The notes under the pieces were generated by a model, which ran no database searches, was not told the DNA's origin, and saw only the letters and a list, made by a program, of their open reading frames with translations. A DNA stretch of 64,000 nucleotides, taken from NCBI GenBank assembly GCA_964036295.1, contig OZ038472.1, positions 12,458,068 through 12,522,067 of the forward strand, given 5' to 3'. The stretch is from Plumapathes pennacea. Lineage: Eukaryota > Cnidaria > Anthozoa > Antipatharia > Myriopathidae. This document shows positions 47,368 through 58,955 of this stretch, one piece after another. The first letter of the stretch is position 1, and each line of letters starts with the position of its first letter. Made by a program: the position numbers and the translations under genes.

Positions 47368-49762
47368 ATGTCTGCCGATCTGCAGTGGATGTTACTCAAG
47401 AAGAACTCCTGCTTTCTTCTGAGAAGTCAGGGAGTTACCTTCACTAAGGTAGGACAGGGTAGATGTTGAACCTAAATTCTCCCAACCTGCACCAAGCAAA
47501 ATGTATGAGTAGTGTTGGGAGAATTGATAATCTGACCTGCTTGAACCCAAGCAAGAGATCACCTAATTCTCCCGACCTGTACTGAGCAAAATATATAAGT
47601 AGTGTATGGAGAATTTGCACCTACTAGCCAACCATGTTCAGGGATGTACACTGTAGCTAAAAAAAGCATGACAGTTTTAGAATATTGAGCTCAGCTGGCT
47701 ATCAGTAAAGGTGCTCAGTGCTTAATGCCCTTTTATCAGGCAATTGCTGGCCAAATTTCAGCCTGCAATGTGGTATTTCTTAGCTGGCAGCTTCCAGTGC
47801 TTAGTGACCTTCATTTTCAATCTCCCAAAAATATCTTTCACCATAACCTCCCAGTCACAGTATAGTACTGAATTTATGTTCTTTTCAGGAACCAAATAAT
47901 CTGACTGGCAAAAACTCATTTAAGTACAATGGCCTCGTCAACAAGAAGGTGAGATCAAGAATAATAATAATAATATTAATAATAATAATATTAATAATAA
48001 TAATATTAATAATAATAATATTATTAATAATAATAATATGTGGTACTTCTTATGCAATTTACATAATTTACAAAATTTACATATTTGGATATGATCAAAG
48101 TGCAATATGGGTTGACAGTTTTGTCCAAGTGTGAAAGGGATAGACCATAACTAAATGAACTGTTTTGTTTATTTACCGTGCATAGATTTGTGTGAATGTA
48201 TGATGCATTTGTTGATTATATGTGTTTGAATACACATTTAATTGTGTACTTATATCTGAAGGTTATTGGTGTGGATGCAAAAGCCAATGGCAAGGGTTTG
48301 GTTATGACAACGAAGAAGAACAAATGTAGGTCCTTCAGGAGCATGTTAAATTATATTTATTACCATAATGCACCAGTCAATTGTAACCCCCACCCTCCCC
48401 ACCTCGGGGAATGGTGGGGCAATGTGGGGCATTTTTTTGTATTTGAAAGGTGTTTAAGCCCGAAGGGGTGGGGGATTTTCTCTTCATGATTCCCGACCTA
48501 CGGAGGTGGGGCTCAAGGTGGGAGATTTGACCAAAAATATGATGCAATGCGGCCTCGTCCAGTTCAACCACGCGGCTCGTTCGTGAGAGAAGTTTTCTGT
48601 GCAAAGCCTCTTTTGTAAAATTTTGCCAATTTTTGGCCCCCCAATGTGGGGGATTTGTCAGCACATTATGTCCCATGGGGTGGGGGAATAGTCGATTATT
48701 GCAACAAAGAAAATCCATGTCCCCACCATTCCCCGAGGTGGGGGGAGTGGGGGTTACAATTGACTGGTGCATAATACTTATTATTGTAATTATTATGAAG
48801 CAATAATATTATATGAATGAGTGTTTTCAATTTGTATTGTTGCTAGTTGTTGTTGTTGTATCTATCCTTCCATTTTCATTTTTATTTATGATTGCAACCC
48901 AATATTTTTTCTTGTTAATACTTCATAAATGCTAGAATTTAAAGACTGAATCACAACCTGAGAAACGTAAACTTGTTCAAAGCAGTTCAATCTTATATCA
49001 TGCAGTCTGCACGATTTACATCTTAGCATTTAATGGTAACTTGCTTTATTATTATTTTATTTATTCATTTATTTTTTGTCCGAAAACTCTGTTTCTATTT
49101 TGTGTCTGTTATACCATTGCATGTATTAAATTTACATAAGCTCCCTCGATGAGCTTTAGCTCCTGGAGCAAATGTAACGCTCAAATATTGTTTAAATAAA
49201 AAAAAAAAAAAAAAAAAAAAACAACCTAAGAAAAATATTTAGGTTTATTGCCTGATAAAATGAATCAAAGGATTCACCTTTCCATTAAATATTTTCATTG
49301 ATCACTTACTGTAAAATGTTAATGTTAGTTATTATGTGAAGAGTGTGATGTTAATATTTTAAAAATGCAGTAATGAAAGTGTAAAACTGCAGTAATGAAA
49401 GGGTGAGATAGACGGCTGTGGTGTGTTTGGTGGCTGTTATCTCTGATTTCTTTAAGTACTTTGTCAGGGAACGTAAATGTATCTGGGTCAGCATAAAGAT
49501 GATGAATTTTGAAATGTGACCTGTTGATGGAATTCTCTTTGTATGCCTGTCAGACTTGAACAAGCCTGCCAAGGTTCTGAACAAGGTGAACCTGTCCAGT
49601 GGCTCTCGCAGCTCCATCAAGACCATCCGCAATTTGTGCGGCAAGAGCTTCTACCGCAAGGATCTGGAGGATGCTGCGGTAAGGAGGGCATGTGCTATCT
49701 TGCGCAGCCAGAGGCCAATTGCTGGAGTACAGAAGAAGCGAACCCGCAGAAAGCGCAACTGA
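47368..49762 (+). CDS. RPL28: Ribosomal protein L28 (eL28)
   Basis: Component of the 60S ribosomal subunit in animals. Exons: 47368-47448, 47889-47948, 48262-48325, 49554-49762, all GT-AG and in phase, giving 137 aa, the same length as the human protein. Diagnostic sequence: MSADLQWMLLKKNSCFLL at the start, NSFKYNGLVNKKVIGVDAK in the middle, and a basic C-terminus with RRACAILRSQRPIAGVQKKR. The fourth exon ends with a TGA at 49760-49762 and AATAAA lies 47 bp further on. The third intron carries a 405-bp MITE. High, constitutive expression is expected from the family. Confidence 0.97.
47955..48041. repeat. (AAT)n microsatellite
   Basis: About 85 bp of AATAATATT-type triplets in RPL28 intron 2, a few bases after the exon 2 donor. 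Confidence 0.85.
48368..48772. mobile_element. MITE with long inverted repeats, RPL28 intron 3
   Basis: 405 bp. The left end reads ATGCACCAGTCAATTGTAAC, then a CCCCACC-rich stretch with CACCTCGGGGAATGGTGGGG. The right end mirrors it over about 55-60 bp. Internal GGTGGGGG blocks are also inverted. No coding potential. A target duplication is not clear. Confidence 0.8.
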
Positions 49763-49808
49763 AAACGCTCCTCTGGCACACTGCTACTGTTGTCAAAACG
49801 ATTTCCAC

Positions 49809-49814
49809 AATAAA
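49809..49814 (+). terminator. RPL28 polyadenylation signal
   Basis: AATAAA 47 bp after the stop codon, a very short 3' UTR as is usual for ribosomal protein genes. Confidence 0.8.
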
Positions 49815-51602
49815 TGGATAACTAAGATTCGTTGTATTGATTGGGTAATGTATGAGGTCATAGGATCTATTTACTATGTGGTGCTTTGTTGGTTTTGATG
49901 CCTGGCTTGAAGTCTGATCCCAGCTTCATAAGTGAGGAGGGTTTTGCTACTGTCTAACCTCTGTCCTTGGTAGGGGAGGCATTGACTTGATTCAACAGTA
50001 AATCATTGTTATGAGGGGCATTTTCATAGGTGTTGTGCACATTTAACTTTGACCACACTTAACAATAAGCAATGTTATTGGACAAGGTTGAGCAAAATAT
50101 TGTGATTGCCTGTGGCGGGCAGATCAATTATTTGTCAGAAGTAGAGGCAAATAATTGATCTGCGAGACGCTGGAAAATCACGATATTTGCGATAACCGAG
50201 TTCCATAATTGTTTTATCACATGAGTGAGCTTGCATTTCACAAACTATTTAGCATGTGTTGTATGTATAGATTTCCGGAGCGCGGGCTCACTTTCCCGGG
50301 GCAGGGGCTGGTAATCGAGTCTGAATGTAATACGACGGAGAATTTTTACGAGTCGGTATATGTTTTCGAAAAAATAACTGACGAGTAAAAATACAGCCGT
50401 ATTGCACGACCGTTCGTGTAATAAACTGTTCATTATACGACAAACGAAGCAGGGCCAAACGCTTTAGCCGCGCGCAAAAAGACTGGAAAAGATAACGCGT
50501 TCGTAAACTTTGCGAAAATTGATCACGCAAGCTATAAATAAACCAGGTGACCTGTTCCTGACGAGTGCAATCCTCCCATATTTGCACTTGTTTTTGCCTT
50601 TATTTGCACTCAAAAATGTGAAGTCGCGTAATACAGAACAGCAGTTGATCTCCCTATGAAAATCAGAATGTTTTTCAGCAGTATGTCCTATACCAAGGTA
50701 ATGAATACAGTTTATAGAGGCATTGACTTTGATTGAAGAGCAGTCACCTTCCGTGGCGACCTGTCTTTCTGTCGTACAAAAGTCCACCTTTTTTCACGTG
50801 GACACACCGTGGGCACCACGCGGGCACCACGCGAGACCGCACGCGCGAGCTTGGGTCCATTCTCACTTGACCGAACAAATCGTAATATTTGGAGCATCGG
50901 AATCCTATTTTGCAGCGACTTATGCATCGATCAAATCCAGGTGGTACCATCTTTCCCCCGGGTCTACACTGGGAGGAAAAATTGGGAATTTCACTTCTTC
51001 TTTCACTTTTCTTATTAATTTTTTACGGTTCTCGTACGAATTCTGGATAAAAGGTCAACTTCAACGCCGTTCGCAATTGTAAAACTCATTGGCTGTGGTC
51101 CATAATGTTGATTTTTTAAGTGCGTCACAATATCACACTTCGATCGAGTAGTGTGAATCAGATTATAGAATTACCAGGAGTTATTTGATTTTAAAAAGTT
51201 GTATTGCGTGGTCACCTATTGCATGACTTTAGTTTGGTCGAAATAATAATCGCCTTTTTTGCACCGCAACAAAATAGATATATAAAAATCACCTTTTTAT
51301 ACCGCAAGAAGTGATAGTAATAATTATAATATAACGGGTGGACCCACAGTCAGAATCATACTAAAAAGAAAACAGTCCTCTGTCTTTTCGCAATCAACGT
51401 CTCGAATGTCAAAGTAAACAGTCAGAAATGGCGCAAACCAGCAAAATAAACACAGCTTCATGGCTGTGTTTAATCCACCTGTTTCACGACAGAGTTGAAA
51501 AGTCTCTGAATTCAACTGAGAACACATTCCCTGTGAAACTTTGACGCGCACCTGAACTCCTTGAGCAAAACCAACAGGATCACAACATCTCAACTCCACA
51601 AC
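49815..51602. other. Intergenic stretch between RPL28 and the chitin-binding gene
   Basis: No gene could be supported. A hairpin at about 50110-50163 (AGATCAATTATTTG and complement) is clear. 50760-50860 is locally GC-rich (CACGCGGGCACCACGCGAGA). Frames of 60-119 codons overlap on both strands at 50.7-51.1 kb, which argues for composition rather than coding. Confidence 0.4.
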
Positions 51603-53154
51603 ATGAAGTTTAAGATCTTTCTCGGGATTTTCGTCCTCTTCTTTGCAGGTAAATATTCTTACAATTTACTTGTTTTTTTTTTTTTTTTTGCCCGACTGTA
51701 ACGCTGTGGTTCCCGTGATTTTAGGCCTCCCCACTCTACTATTCTTCGCTACACTTGACTATATACTTGACACTACACTTGATTCACAACATGGTTCGAT
51801 GAATGCAGCAACTCCTGTAAAAAACCAGTGCCATTATTTGTTTTCGTACTAAAATAATTTACACATTGTCTTGTTTTGTTTCGTTCCAGAGGCCTACTCA
51901 AGAATGATCATCGAGGCATCTCAAGACTTTATGAGCGATTCATGTAAGAACAGCAAGTCAGTCGCGTTTCTTTTTAAAAATCCAAATCCAGATCACAAAT
52001 CCAAAAACAGATTATCTGTTTCTTTATCTGTTAAATCCGGATAATGAATCCATGTGATCCACACTTTAAATTGATTCACTGGATCATATCCAAAATGGGA
52101 TACTTTGGATCTACGAGCCATTAAAGAAACACACTTAGTCAGAAGGTGTTTGCCCTGGGCTCTCTTACTGACGCTGTTTGTTGCTTCGTATTTACATATC
52201 TGAAGTTCATATATAAAATACAAGCTTTTGGTCGGTCCGTTTAGGTGATATAAAAAGGAACCTACACTAGTCAACTCTTTTCCTTGTCTGGAAAAATAAA
52301 GTCGAAAAATAACGGAAAAAAAAACATTTTACCGAAATTCGTCCGCTAAAAAAACGGAGGAAAACGACTAAGAAAAAAAAGAAGAAAGGACATTTTACTG
52401 ACATTTTTACGCCGAAAACGGCCGGACGACTCGACTAAAAATCAAGAATAAAACAGACATCGGTATTTAAAAAATTATGTTAAAAACGAAGGAAATTACT
52501 TCAAAATAAGAGACATTTTACCGAAATTCTTACGGCACAAACGGAAAAAAAAAACTAAAAATCAAGAATAAAAAGGTTCTCCCTTATAAAAACCTGCAAA
52601 GGTGCCGTCCCAAAGTTATCGGTTTTCAAACCTATTAGTCTTCAATGGGGTATAGATTTCGGTCTATTTGTTAGTCTGGAATAGGGTAGTAGATTTTGCT
52701 TATTTTAGTATTTATTTGTCATGATATGAGAAAACCGCAACGTTCGGAGTTACAGGTCTGAAGTAGGGCGAAAGTTTGGTTGTTATACACTATGTGTAAA
52801 ATGAGAAATGTGTGAGATACAGGTTTGAAATAGTAACGAAAAATCGTGTCATTTGGTCTGAAATCACTGGGGAAAGTCATTTAAGGCCGAGCGGCACACT
52901 TCCACCCAAAATTATGTCGCAGTATTTCATTCTGTATCTGATTGTTTATCATTTCAGCCAACTTCTGTGTAGGTAAACTGGGTGGTGTGTACGCTGACCC
53001 GAATGACTGCACCGGGTTCATCAGTTGCGCCAACGACCAAACATACTTTATGCGCTGTCCCAGCGGTCTCCTCTTCAACCCCGCACATCTGGTCTGTGAT
53101 TGGCCGCGGAATGTAGACTGTGAGAGTGGCAGCGGCGTCGTTCCACAGTTGTAA
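51603..53154 (+). CDS. Secreted protein with one chitin-binding type-2 (CBM14) domain
   Basis: Small secreted protein expected to bind chitin or a similar glycan at the epithelial surface. Exons: 51603-51648, 51890-51943, 52958-53154, phases 1 and 1, giving 98 aa. Exon 1 codes most of a signal peptide (KFKIFLGIFVLFFA). Exon 3 holds a complete domain with six cysteines and the usual aromatic and turn motifs: FCVGKLGGVYADPNDC, FISCANDQTYFMRCPSG, LLFNPAHLVCDWPRNVDC. One domain only, whereas peritrophins often carry several. A short SGSGVVPQL tail follows. The stop at 53152-53154 is followed after about 40 bp by a 31-bp tandem repeat. The best nearby polyadenylation signal is at 53609. Confidence 0.9.
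52600..52920. repeat. Interspersed repeat, intron 2 of the chitin-binding gene
   Basis: Phrases such as GTCTGAAGTAGGGCG and GGTCTGAAATC end with GAGCGGCACACTTCCACCCA. These match 8215-8520, which ends GGGCGGCACACTCCCACCCA. Upstream (52.3-52.6 kb) is A-rich sequence with no gene. Confidence 0.6.
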
Positions 53155-53190
53155 CTGTAAGTTCCGAGCAGGCGACACCGCAGATATACG

Positions 53191-53286
53191 TTCTTGACGT
53201 CACTTCCGTTAGTCAGCGTTTGTCTTGACGTCACTTCCGTTAGTCAGCGTTCGTCTTGACGTCACTTCTGTTAGTCAGCGTTCGTC
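53191..53286. repeat. 31-bp tandem repeat, three copies, each with TGACGTCA
   Basis: The unit CTTGACGTCACTTCCGTTAG plus TCAGCGTTCGT recurs three times. The palindrome TGACGTCA lies at 53195, 53226 and 53257, exactly 31 bp apart. TGACGTCA is the full consensus of a cAMP-response element (CREB/ATF). The repeat starts about 40 bp after the stop codon of the chitin-binding gene. It could be a chance minisatellite or an enhancer. Confidence 0.85.
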
Positions 53287-53608
53287 GTCATTGGCTAGTT
53301 TAACTCGGTCTGGCTCGAGGTAAAATTTCACCCCGTGTGCAAGGCTCGTTCTTTTTTTGTGTGCACAACTATACACCATAGAAAAGTGCTACCTTATAGT
53401 TGAGTATCGAGTCCAAGACCCGACTAAGAAACATCCGTCAATTTCCGTGTCGGTACAGGCAGAATTGTCGCACTCCGTGATTGGCTTGACAAGTTCTCGA
53501 TTTTGTTTTAATTGTTTGTGATTGGTCGTTCTCTCCTTTGCAGGATTACATGCACTGGCACCATGAAGACCAGCTTTAATTTCATATTATGACCGCTGCT
53601 TTGACCGA

Positions 53609-53614
53609 AATAAA
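53609..53614 (+). terminator. Possible polyadenylation signal of the chitin-binding gene
   Basis: AATAAA 455 bp after the stop, followed by further A+T-rich sequence. An upstream spliced UTR or an earlier variant signal cannot be ruled out. Confidence 0.5.
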
Positions 53615-54533
53615 ATAGTATAAGCCAATATAGCAATAGCAAGCCTTGGTTGTGTAATAAATAAAAAGTTCTCTAAATGACCGTTTGGTTCCCTCGTACG
53701 CGGTTCTTTGTTATCCTCGTCAGTAAAGCGTAAAGCCGCTTTATTTAACTAATAACTGATATGGTTTATCCCCCAGCTTCTCTTTGTAAATTAACTGGTT
53801 ATCACATTATAGAGGAGGGGGGAGGGAAGAGGACACGTGGGCGCGCGGGGGACGACGGGAGCTTGATTAATCTCTCCCCAAGTCTCTGCGCGCTTTTCAT
53901 TCCCCACGCAAAATAAACCAGAAAACGAACAAAGAAACGTATGCAGAGAAGAGACTTTTGTGTCCAGCCTTTAAAGAGCGAGAACCTCAAATTTGTCCTA
54001 TTCATCTTAGTTAAGGCGACGTATCTTCACAAGAGTTAAATTTTAGCGGTGCGTGTGAACTTAAGCAGACATTTACGATTTGACAGACTTATTCATCTTT
54101 CAGAAAATCTGGGTAAAAAGCCGACAACAAATTCTTGGGTCTGGGAAACGGTGTTGAATATAATATGTGTCAGATTATACACCCAGGGAGATTAAAGTGC
54201 ATGAGTTTCATTTTTACTGTTTCAATAGTTGTAATAATTGTCTTTGTCACGTTAAGTATAGGACAAATGAATCATTGGGAACACCCGCTTGATGATGCAA
54301 CTGATATTTATTTTACTTTCCCATTACATAACTGCGGCCACAGTTTAAAGTTTATAACCCTTAAATTTCGATCTGCTTCTTGAATCAAATCGTTTTGATT
54401 TGTGTCCATGCATCATGATTTGATCATTCTTGTTTCTGTGGGGGAGGTGTCAACCATAGGAGATGTTTTTTAACTGAAAAGTGAAAAGCCAGTGGCTGTA
54501 AAGTTGTAACATTGGTAATAATAGTATTTATTA

Positions 54534-54840
54534 CATAAACTCTGGTGTGATATAGAGATTTCCGGCACTGAGAAATGTCGTATCTGAATACACGTAAAAA
54601 TACGATATTTTTACGTGTGTTAATATCAGCCAAGCAGTGATCTTGCATGCTTTTGCATTTCTTAGCGGCGGAAATCTCTGTATCACACCAGAGTTTATGA
54701 AATAAATAGAATAATACACGGACGCTTGGAGATATGAAATTTATCTTCTCGTGTTCATCTCGATATCTCACTCGTTCGCTTCGCTCACTCATGAGATATC
54801 GAGATGAACACTCGAAGATAAAGTTCATATATTATTCTCT
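54534..54840. mobile_element. Two adjacent fold-back elements
   Basis: 54534-54702 has ends CATAAACTCTGGTGTGATAT / complement (about 33 bp) and a smaller palindrome inside (ACACGTAAAAATACGATATT and mirror). 54735-54830 is a second palindrome: TATCTTCTCGTGTTCATCTC with GATATCTCA facing TGAGATATCGAGATGAACAC. Neither codes for protein. Confidence 0.75.
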
Positions 54841-55591
54841 CTATGTGAATGTTCTTTTTTGATACATTTAACCCTCATTTAACACTTGATGTTCAGGTTT
54901 ATTTGTGCGCCTTTAATTAATTGTATTAGCCGAGCCATAAATACAACTAAAAGAAGAAGAGTTTCAATTTAACAAATTGACGTTAATTTTTTATGTTGGT
55001 CTTCTTACTGGTGATGAAAGCCTCGTGGATCCACAGCTTTTTGACAATGTTATGACGCGTTTCATCATCAATAAGAGGACAGACACATAAAACTGACGAC
55101 AATCTGTTTTTTACAATAACTCAAGCAATGAAGCGGGGAAAACACGCACTAAAACTAGATTTTGTTCGATTTGATCGAAATATTATAAATAGCTTTTTCT
55201 CGCTTAATTTCTTATTGGTTGAGTTTAAGATTCAAGACATTTCATTGGCCAAAAAGCGACAGCTTGATGTGAGCATTTGCGCACGCAAAATATATTTCTG
55301 TCAAAGAAGTTGGAAAGAAAGGAAACTAGACGTTTTTCAGCTGCGGTTTTCTCGACAATTTCAAGACAAAGCCCAAGGAGTTTCGCCCTGGACACTTCTG
55401 GTTATCTACTTGAATTGCCAAAGGTCGCTTGTTAGCAAGAATTGAGGTAAAATTATAGTTGAATTTACCTTCTTCTTCGTCTAAATCACTGTCGTCAGCG
55501 CTCAATCTTATTGATGATGAAAAGTAGCCAATCAAAAAAGCGGGAAATGACATGTTATTGTAAAATAAGCATTCTCAAAAAAGAAAAAGAA
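54841..55591. other. Intergenic stretch before peptide 2
   Basis: A plus frame of 105 codons starts at 55128 and an overlapping minus frame starts with an ATG at 55553 (SFPAFLIGYFSSSIRLSADD with an acidic stretch). They overlap antisense, and neither has a family signature. The minus frame begins in the manner of a DNA-transposon ORF. The 3' exon of peptide 2 may also lie here. Confidence 0.35.
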
Positions 55592-55635
55592 TTAAGTCAT
55601 TGTGTATTTGAAAAAAGGAGAAAAATCGACCTTAC

Positions 55636-55897
55636 CGCAGCACGTGGGAAACTGGGCATCCTTGCATAAAGGGGGGCCTGGTTTTCCAATCTGACCATTC
55701 GGGCAAGGTACTAAAGCAGAGCAGTACCCACCTTTTTTTACACATTTTTTATCTGTTGGCGGCGGAGAGAAGATTATTGTCAATATATTGTCAACTTATA
55801 ATTACCGCCAATATTTTCGTATATACAAAGTACCTTTTTGCGCGGCAATAGTCCCCACAAAAACCAGAAACAGGCAGATGAAAATCCTTGCATTCAT
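55636..55897 (-). CDS. Secreted six-cysteine peptide 2 (beta-defensin-like), possibly partial
   Basis: Paralogue of the gene at 395-595. Exon 1 (55897-55834) codes the signal peptide (NARIFICLFLVFVGTIAAQ). A phase-1 intron follows, then exon 2 (55752-55636) with the mature part: C-x6-C-x5-C-x12-C-x7-CC with GGY before the second cysteine. An acceptor (TATTCAATAG) sits just before the ATG, as in the other two copies. After the CC comes a donor (GTAAGG) in phase 1, so a 3' exon should exist, although without splicing the frame would end 15 codons later at 55592. The cysteine order is that of beta-defensins, with longer loops. No toxin family is assigned. Confidence 0.72.
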
Positions 55898-56644
55898 TTT
55901 GATGTACTATTGAATAAAGTGAAAAGATAAATTTATCAGTCAACAATTGGTCTACATTTGGTAAACTTGTTGAATGCATAATATCACTTTTCGATTCAAA
56001 TCTACACTACGACTAAAAATCACAGAGGAAATTTCTTCACCAATAGAGGGAGAGCGGTAGGGGAACCTTCCCACTTAAAAACAACTCCTGTTAAAACAAG
56101 CCATATAATAACACGCTAAAAATCACTCTAACATATGTAATAAACATAACTAAAAAATGTGCTCGATCCAACAAAACAGTCTATCACATAACAAAATACA
56201 TACACTGCAGTAAATGATAACTAGTCCGTGCATGTTTTTTTTTTTTTTTTGTTTAACAATCCTCATATACATGTGCATTTTTTGCACGCACTTGCTATGC
56301 ATACTGGGAATAACCAAAGCCAAAGGGCTGGTACTGAGATGATGTACGGTAGACTCAAAATGTACAGAGGCAAAATCAACAGTTTCACTAAAAGAAACGA
56401 TGTTTAAAAACCTTTTCAAACCATGTTTAAAAAGTTCATAAAGTCAAATTATGTCTAAAAGGCGTGGGAAGTTTTGGGCCGAAATTCATGTGTCTTTCAC
56501 AGAAGTAAAGGAGTTTTCTGATAGTGTCCAACTAAATACAAAAGTACTTTATACCTGACTGAAAACCGTTCTGCCGCCTGCCACTGATAGCGGGCACAAT
56601 AAATGTAGTGCATAGAACACAGTCTAGAAATTGTGATAGTTATT

Positions 56645-56840
56645 CTTACCGTTTGGTTTCTTCGCTTGGTTTCTTTTTGATAGAAAGCTTCTTGGGTGCA
56701 GGATATGCAGCTTCGAAGTCGGTCCAGAAATGGTAAAGAGAGTGATCAGGGCGTTATTTTTATGAGGTGAATCTGGCGTCCTATTGGTTATCCCGAAATA
56801 GAAAGATTGACACAAAATTGTACACAGTTGTTTTCAACTT
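56645..56840. promoter_or_regulatory. Block shared upstream of the peptide genes (copy at peptide 2)
   Basis: Contains TTCTTCGCTTGGTTTCTTTT, CGTCCTATTGGTTATC and ATTGACACAAAATTGTACAC. Related phrases in the same order lie at 2736-2920 and partly at 62440-62530, each on the 5' side of a peptide gene. It may be a duplicated promoter-proximal region or just part of the duplicated unit. Regulatory function is inferred from position only. Confidence 0.4.
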
Positions 56841-56984
56841 TAGGATGTGGATATATCGAATGTCAAAATGAACGTGTTTTTAAAACTAATGTGCCCCAGA
56901 TTATAATACGAGTCAGCACATTTTTAGCAACATTCAGCATATCCACAGTAATGTCACGTTTGCGTTTCCCGCCTCCTCACAGAT

Positions 56985-58955
56985 CTAGGCAAATAAATAG
57001 GAAAAAACTAGCATGCACTGGGAGCAGTCCATAGGCACCAAAATGTTATTATCTTACGCGAAAATAGAATCTGAGTCCCCTTACTGGCATTTCAGTGCCT
57101 TGACTACAGTTGCTAAGCAATTGACCACCTTTACTTGCGGCAGAAGGCACAGAAGAATTAGTGGAAACCAACACGACGATAGTGAAAGCACAAACACAAG
57201 AACCTAATGGCGGGAGCATAACAAAATGAAAATGTTTCATTTTTTTATGCCAAAGCTTACATGCTTATGTATCGAAATCCTTACACTTGGGTTATTCAGC
57301 AAGCTACTTCATTGTGTGCTGTTTTGGACAGCTATATCTATACAAGTAATTCTTATTCTATCACACTTTAACCTGGTTTTTGCTTGAGAAATACGCACAA
57401 GAAGAGGGACCTTAAAAAACAACATTTTCATTTTCTTATGCCGTATTGATTATAATATGCTAATGTTCGGTATTCTTATACTTCCGTGTGTGATGGTTTG
57501 GAAAGCTATCTTTATACAAAAAATTCTTTTTCTATCACACTTTAACCTGGTTTTGCTAGAGAAATACGTGCAAGCAGAGGAACCTTAAATAAAAACACTT
57601 TCTGTTTTTATGTCATTACCTATAATATGCTAATGTATCGATATTCTTATAATTTCATTTAGTCCAACAACTTGCAGGGCAATATTGGAACACCTTCCTC
57701 TTTCTTGGTGTATTTGTAGTGCTGTTTGACAGTCGCCAAACCCTTGGGTTATTCAGCAAGTTACTTCAAGGTGTGATGTTTTGAAAACTATATCTCTATA
57801 CAAAAATATATATATTTTACCACAACACACTAGTTTCTCGCTCTCTGATTGGTCGATTTACCGTGGTAAATAAGAGTCCAGACAACGATGCTGACGCCAG
57901 CATGTCACGTTTTGCAGCGAAATACAACAAGTTTTCCGTATATTTCTAAATGTTGTGGTAAAAAACAAATTTCCACTGGTTTGCCGTGGTGTGGACTCCT
58001 GTTTATTTTGCTAGAGACATATGCACACGTATAGGAACCTCGTGCAGGAGCATAAGAAAATAAGAACATTTCCATTTTCTTATACTAAACTGTCTCAATA
58101 TTTTGTATACTTTTATCTAGTCCATTTAGTTGCTGGGCAATTGGAGTGTCTTTTCTTTGTCGCCAAACGTTTTGATTATTAAACAAGTTACTTCAGACCT
58201 CCATTATAAATATTCAGTCGCCTTTATAATAGATCAATTTGCTTTTTGCCATCATTAATACGGATCATGGAATAACACAAGAACGTATACGTAATGCAAG
58301 ACATTTTAGCGTTTCAGCGATGCAATGAAAAATACTTGTCATCTGTGAACAGCGACCCATTTGATTTCACTGAAAACAAACAAACAAAAAAATTAGATAT
58401 GGCCTTACAGAAAAACAAAAAAAAATTAGATATGGCCTTACAGAGCGCACGTGCCAGGCACCAAACCTAATTCTTAATATTAGTTATTGCTTTTTGTATT
58501 TCGTGTGAAGGAAATAAGAACACTTGTCGGCCAGTTATGCGGAATCATATCAGCACTTGGGAATTTCAACGAACGCTCCAGATGCATGACTGTAGAAATA
58601 TTATATTTGGATATATGAACTTGCCAGTTTTCATTGTTGCTGGGCAATTCATTTGCGCGTTTTCTCTTGTTTTATGCAGTATACGTGATCACTTTTCAAA
58701 GTGGCCAAGCGTGGATCTGTTATATATTTATACGTACAATGGAATACGCCTAGCCCCTCGGAGAGATACACAGTTTTGCCCCCGTGTCGGCGTGGAGGAG
58801 TAAAACGTATAATGTATAAACGTGAGGTTGGTGTTTACATGTCGATGAGCTTTAAGAATATTCGCATACAACACGCAAAACGTCAGACCACATTCTTTAG
58901 TGAGTGACCCAGATCCACACCAACCTCACGTTCAAACATCAGTGACAATGGTACG
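56985..58955. repeat. Left arm of a large inverted duplication
   Basis: Read in reverse this arm matches 62505-64000. Anchors: the phrase GGCAAATAAATAGGAAAAAAC near 56990 against the window end; GTTGCTAAGCAATTGACC near 57110 against the complement near 63860; TGGAATACGCCTAGCCCCTC near 58740 against 62740; and CCAACCTCACGTTCAAACAT near 58920 against 62545. Within the arm, phrases such as GGGTTATTCAGCAAGTTACT and CTATCACACTTTAACCTGGT recur two to three times, so it is built of degenerate tandem units of about 330-370 bp. A MITE at 57816-57990 interrupts it. No gene found. Confidence 0.75.
57816..57990. mobile_element. Copy of the GTGGTGTGGACTC element
   Basis: ACCACAACACACTAGTTTCT and CAATCAGAGAGCGAGAAACT (complement) are shared with 23790-23825. 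The other end (TTTCCACTGGTTTGCCGTGG) is shared with 23500-23530. It splits one tandem unit of the left arm. Confidence 0.65.

Noticed and set aside
55128..55445. 105-codon plus-strand frame before peptide 2
   Set aside because: It overlaps an equally good antisense frame and has no recognisable domain; treated as intergenic.
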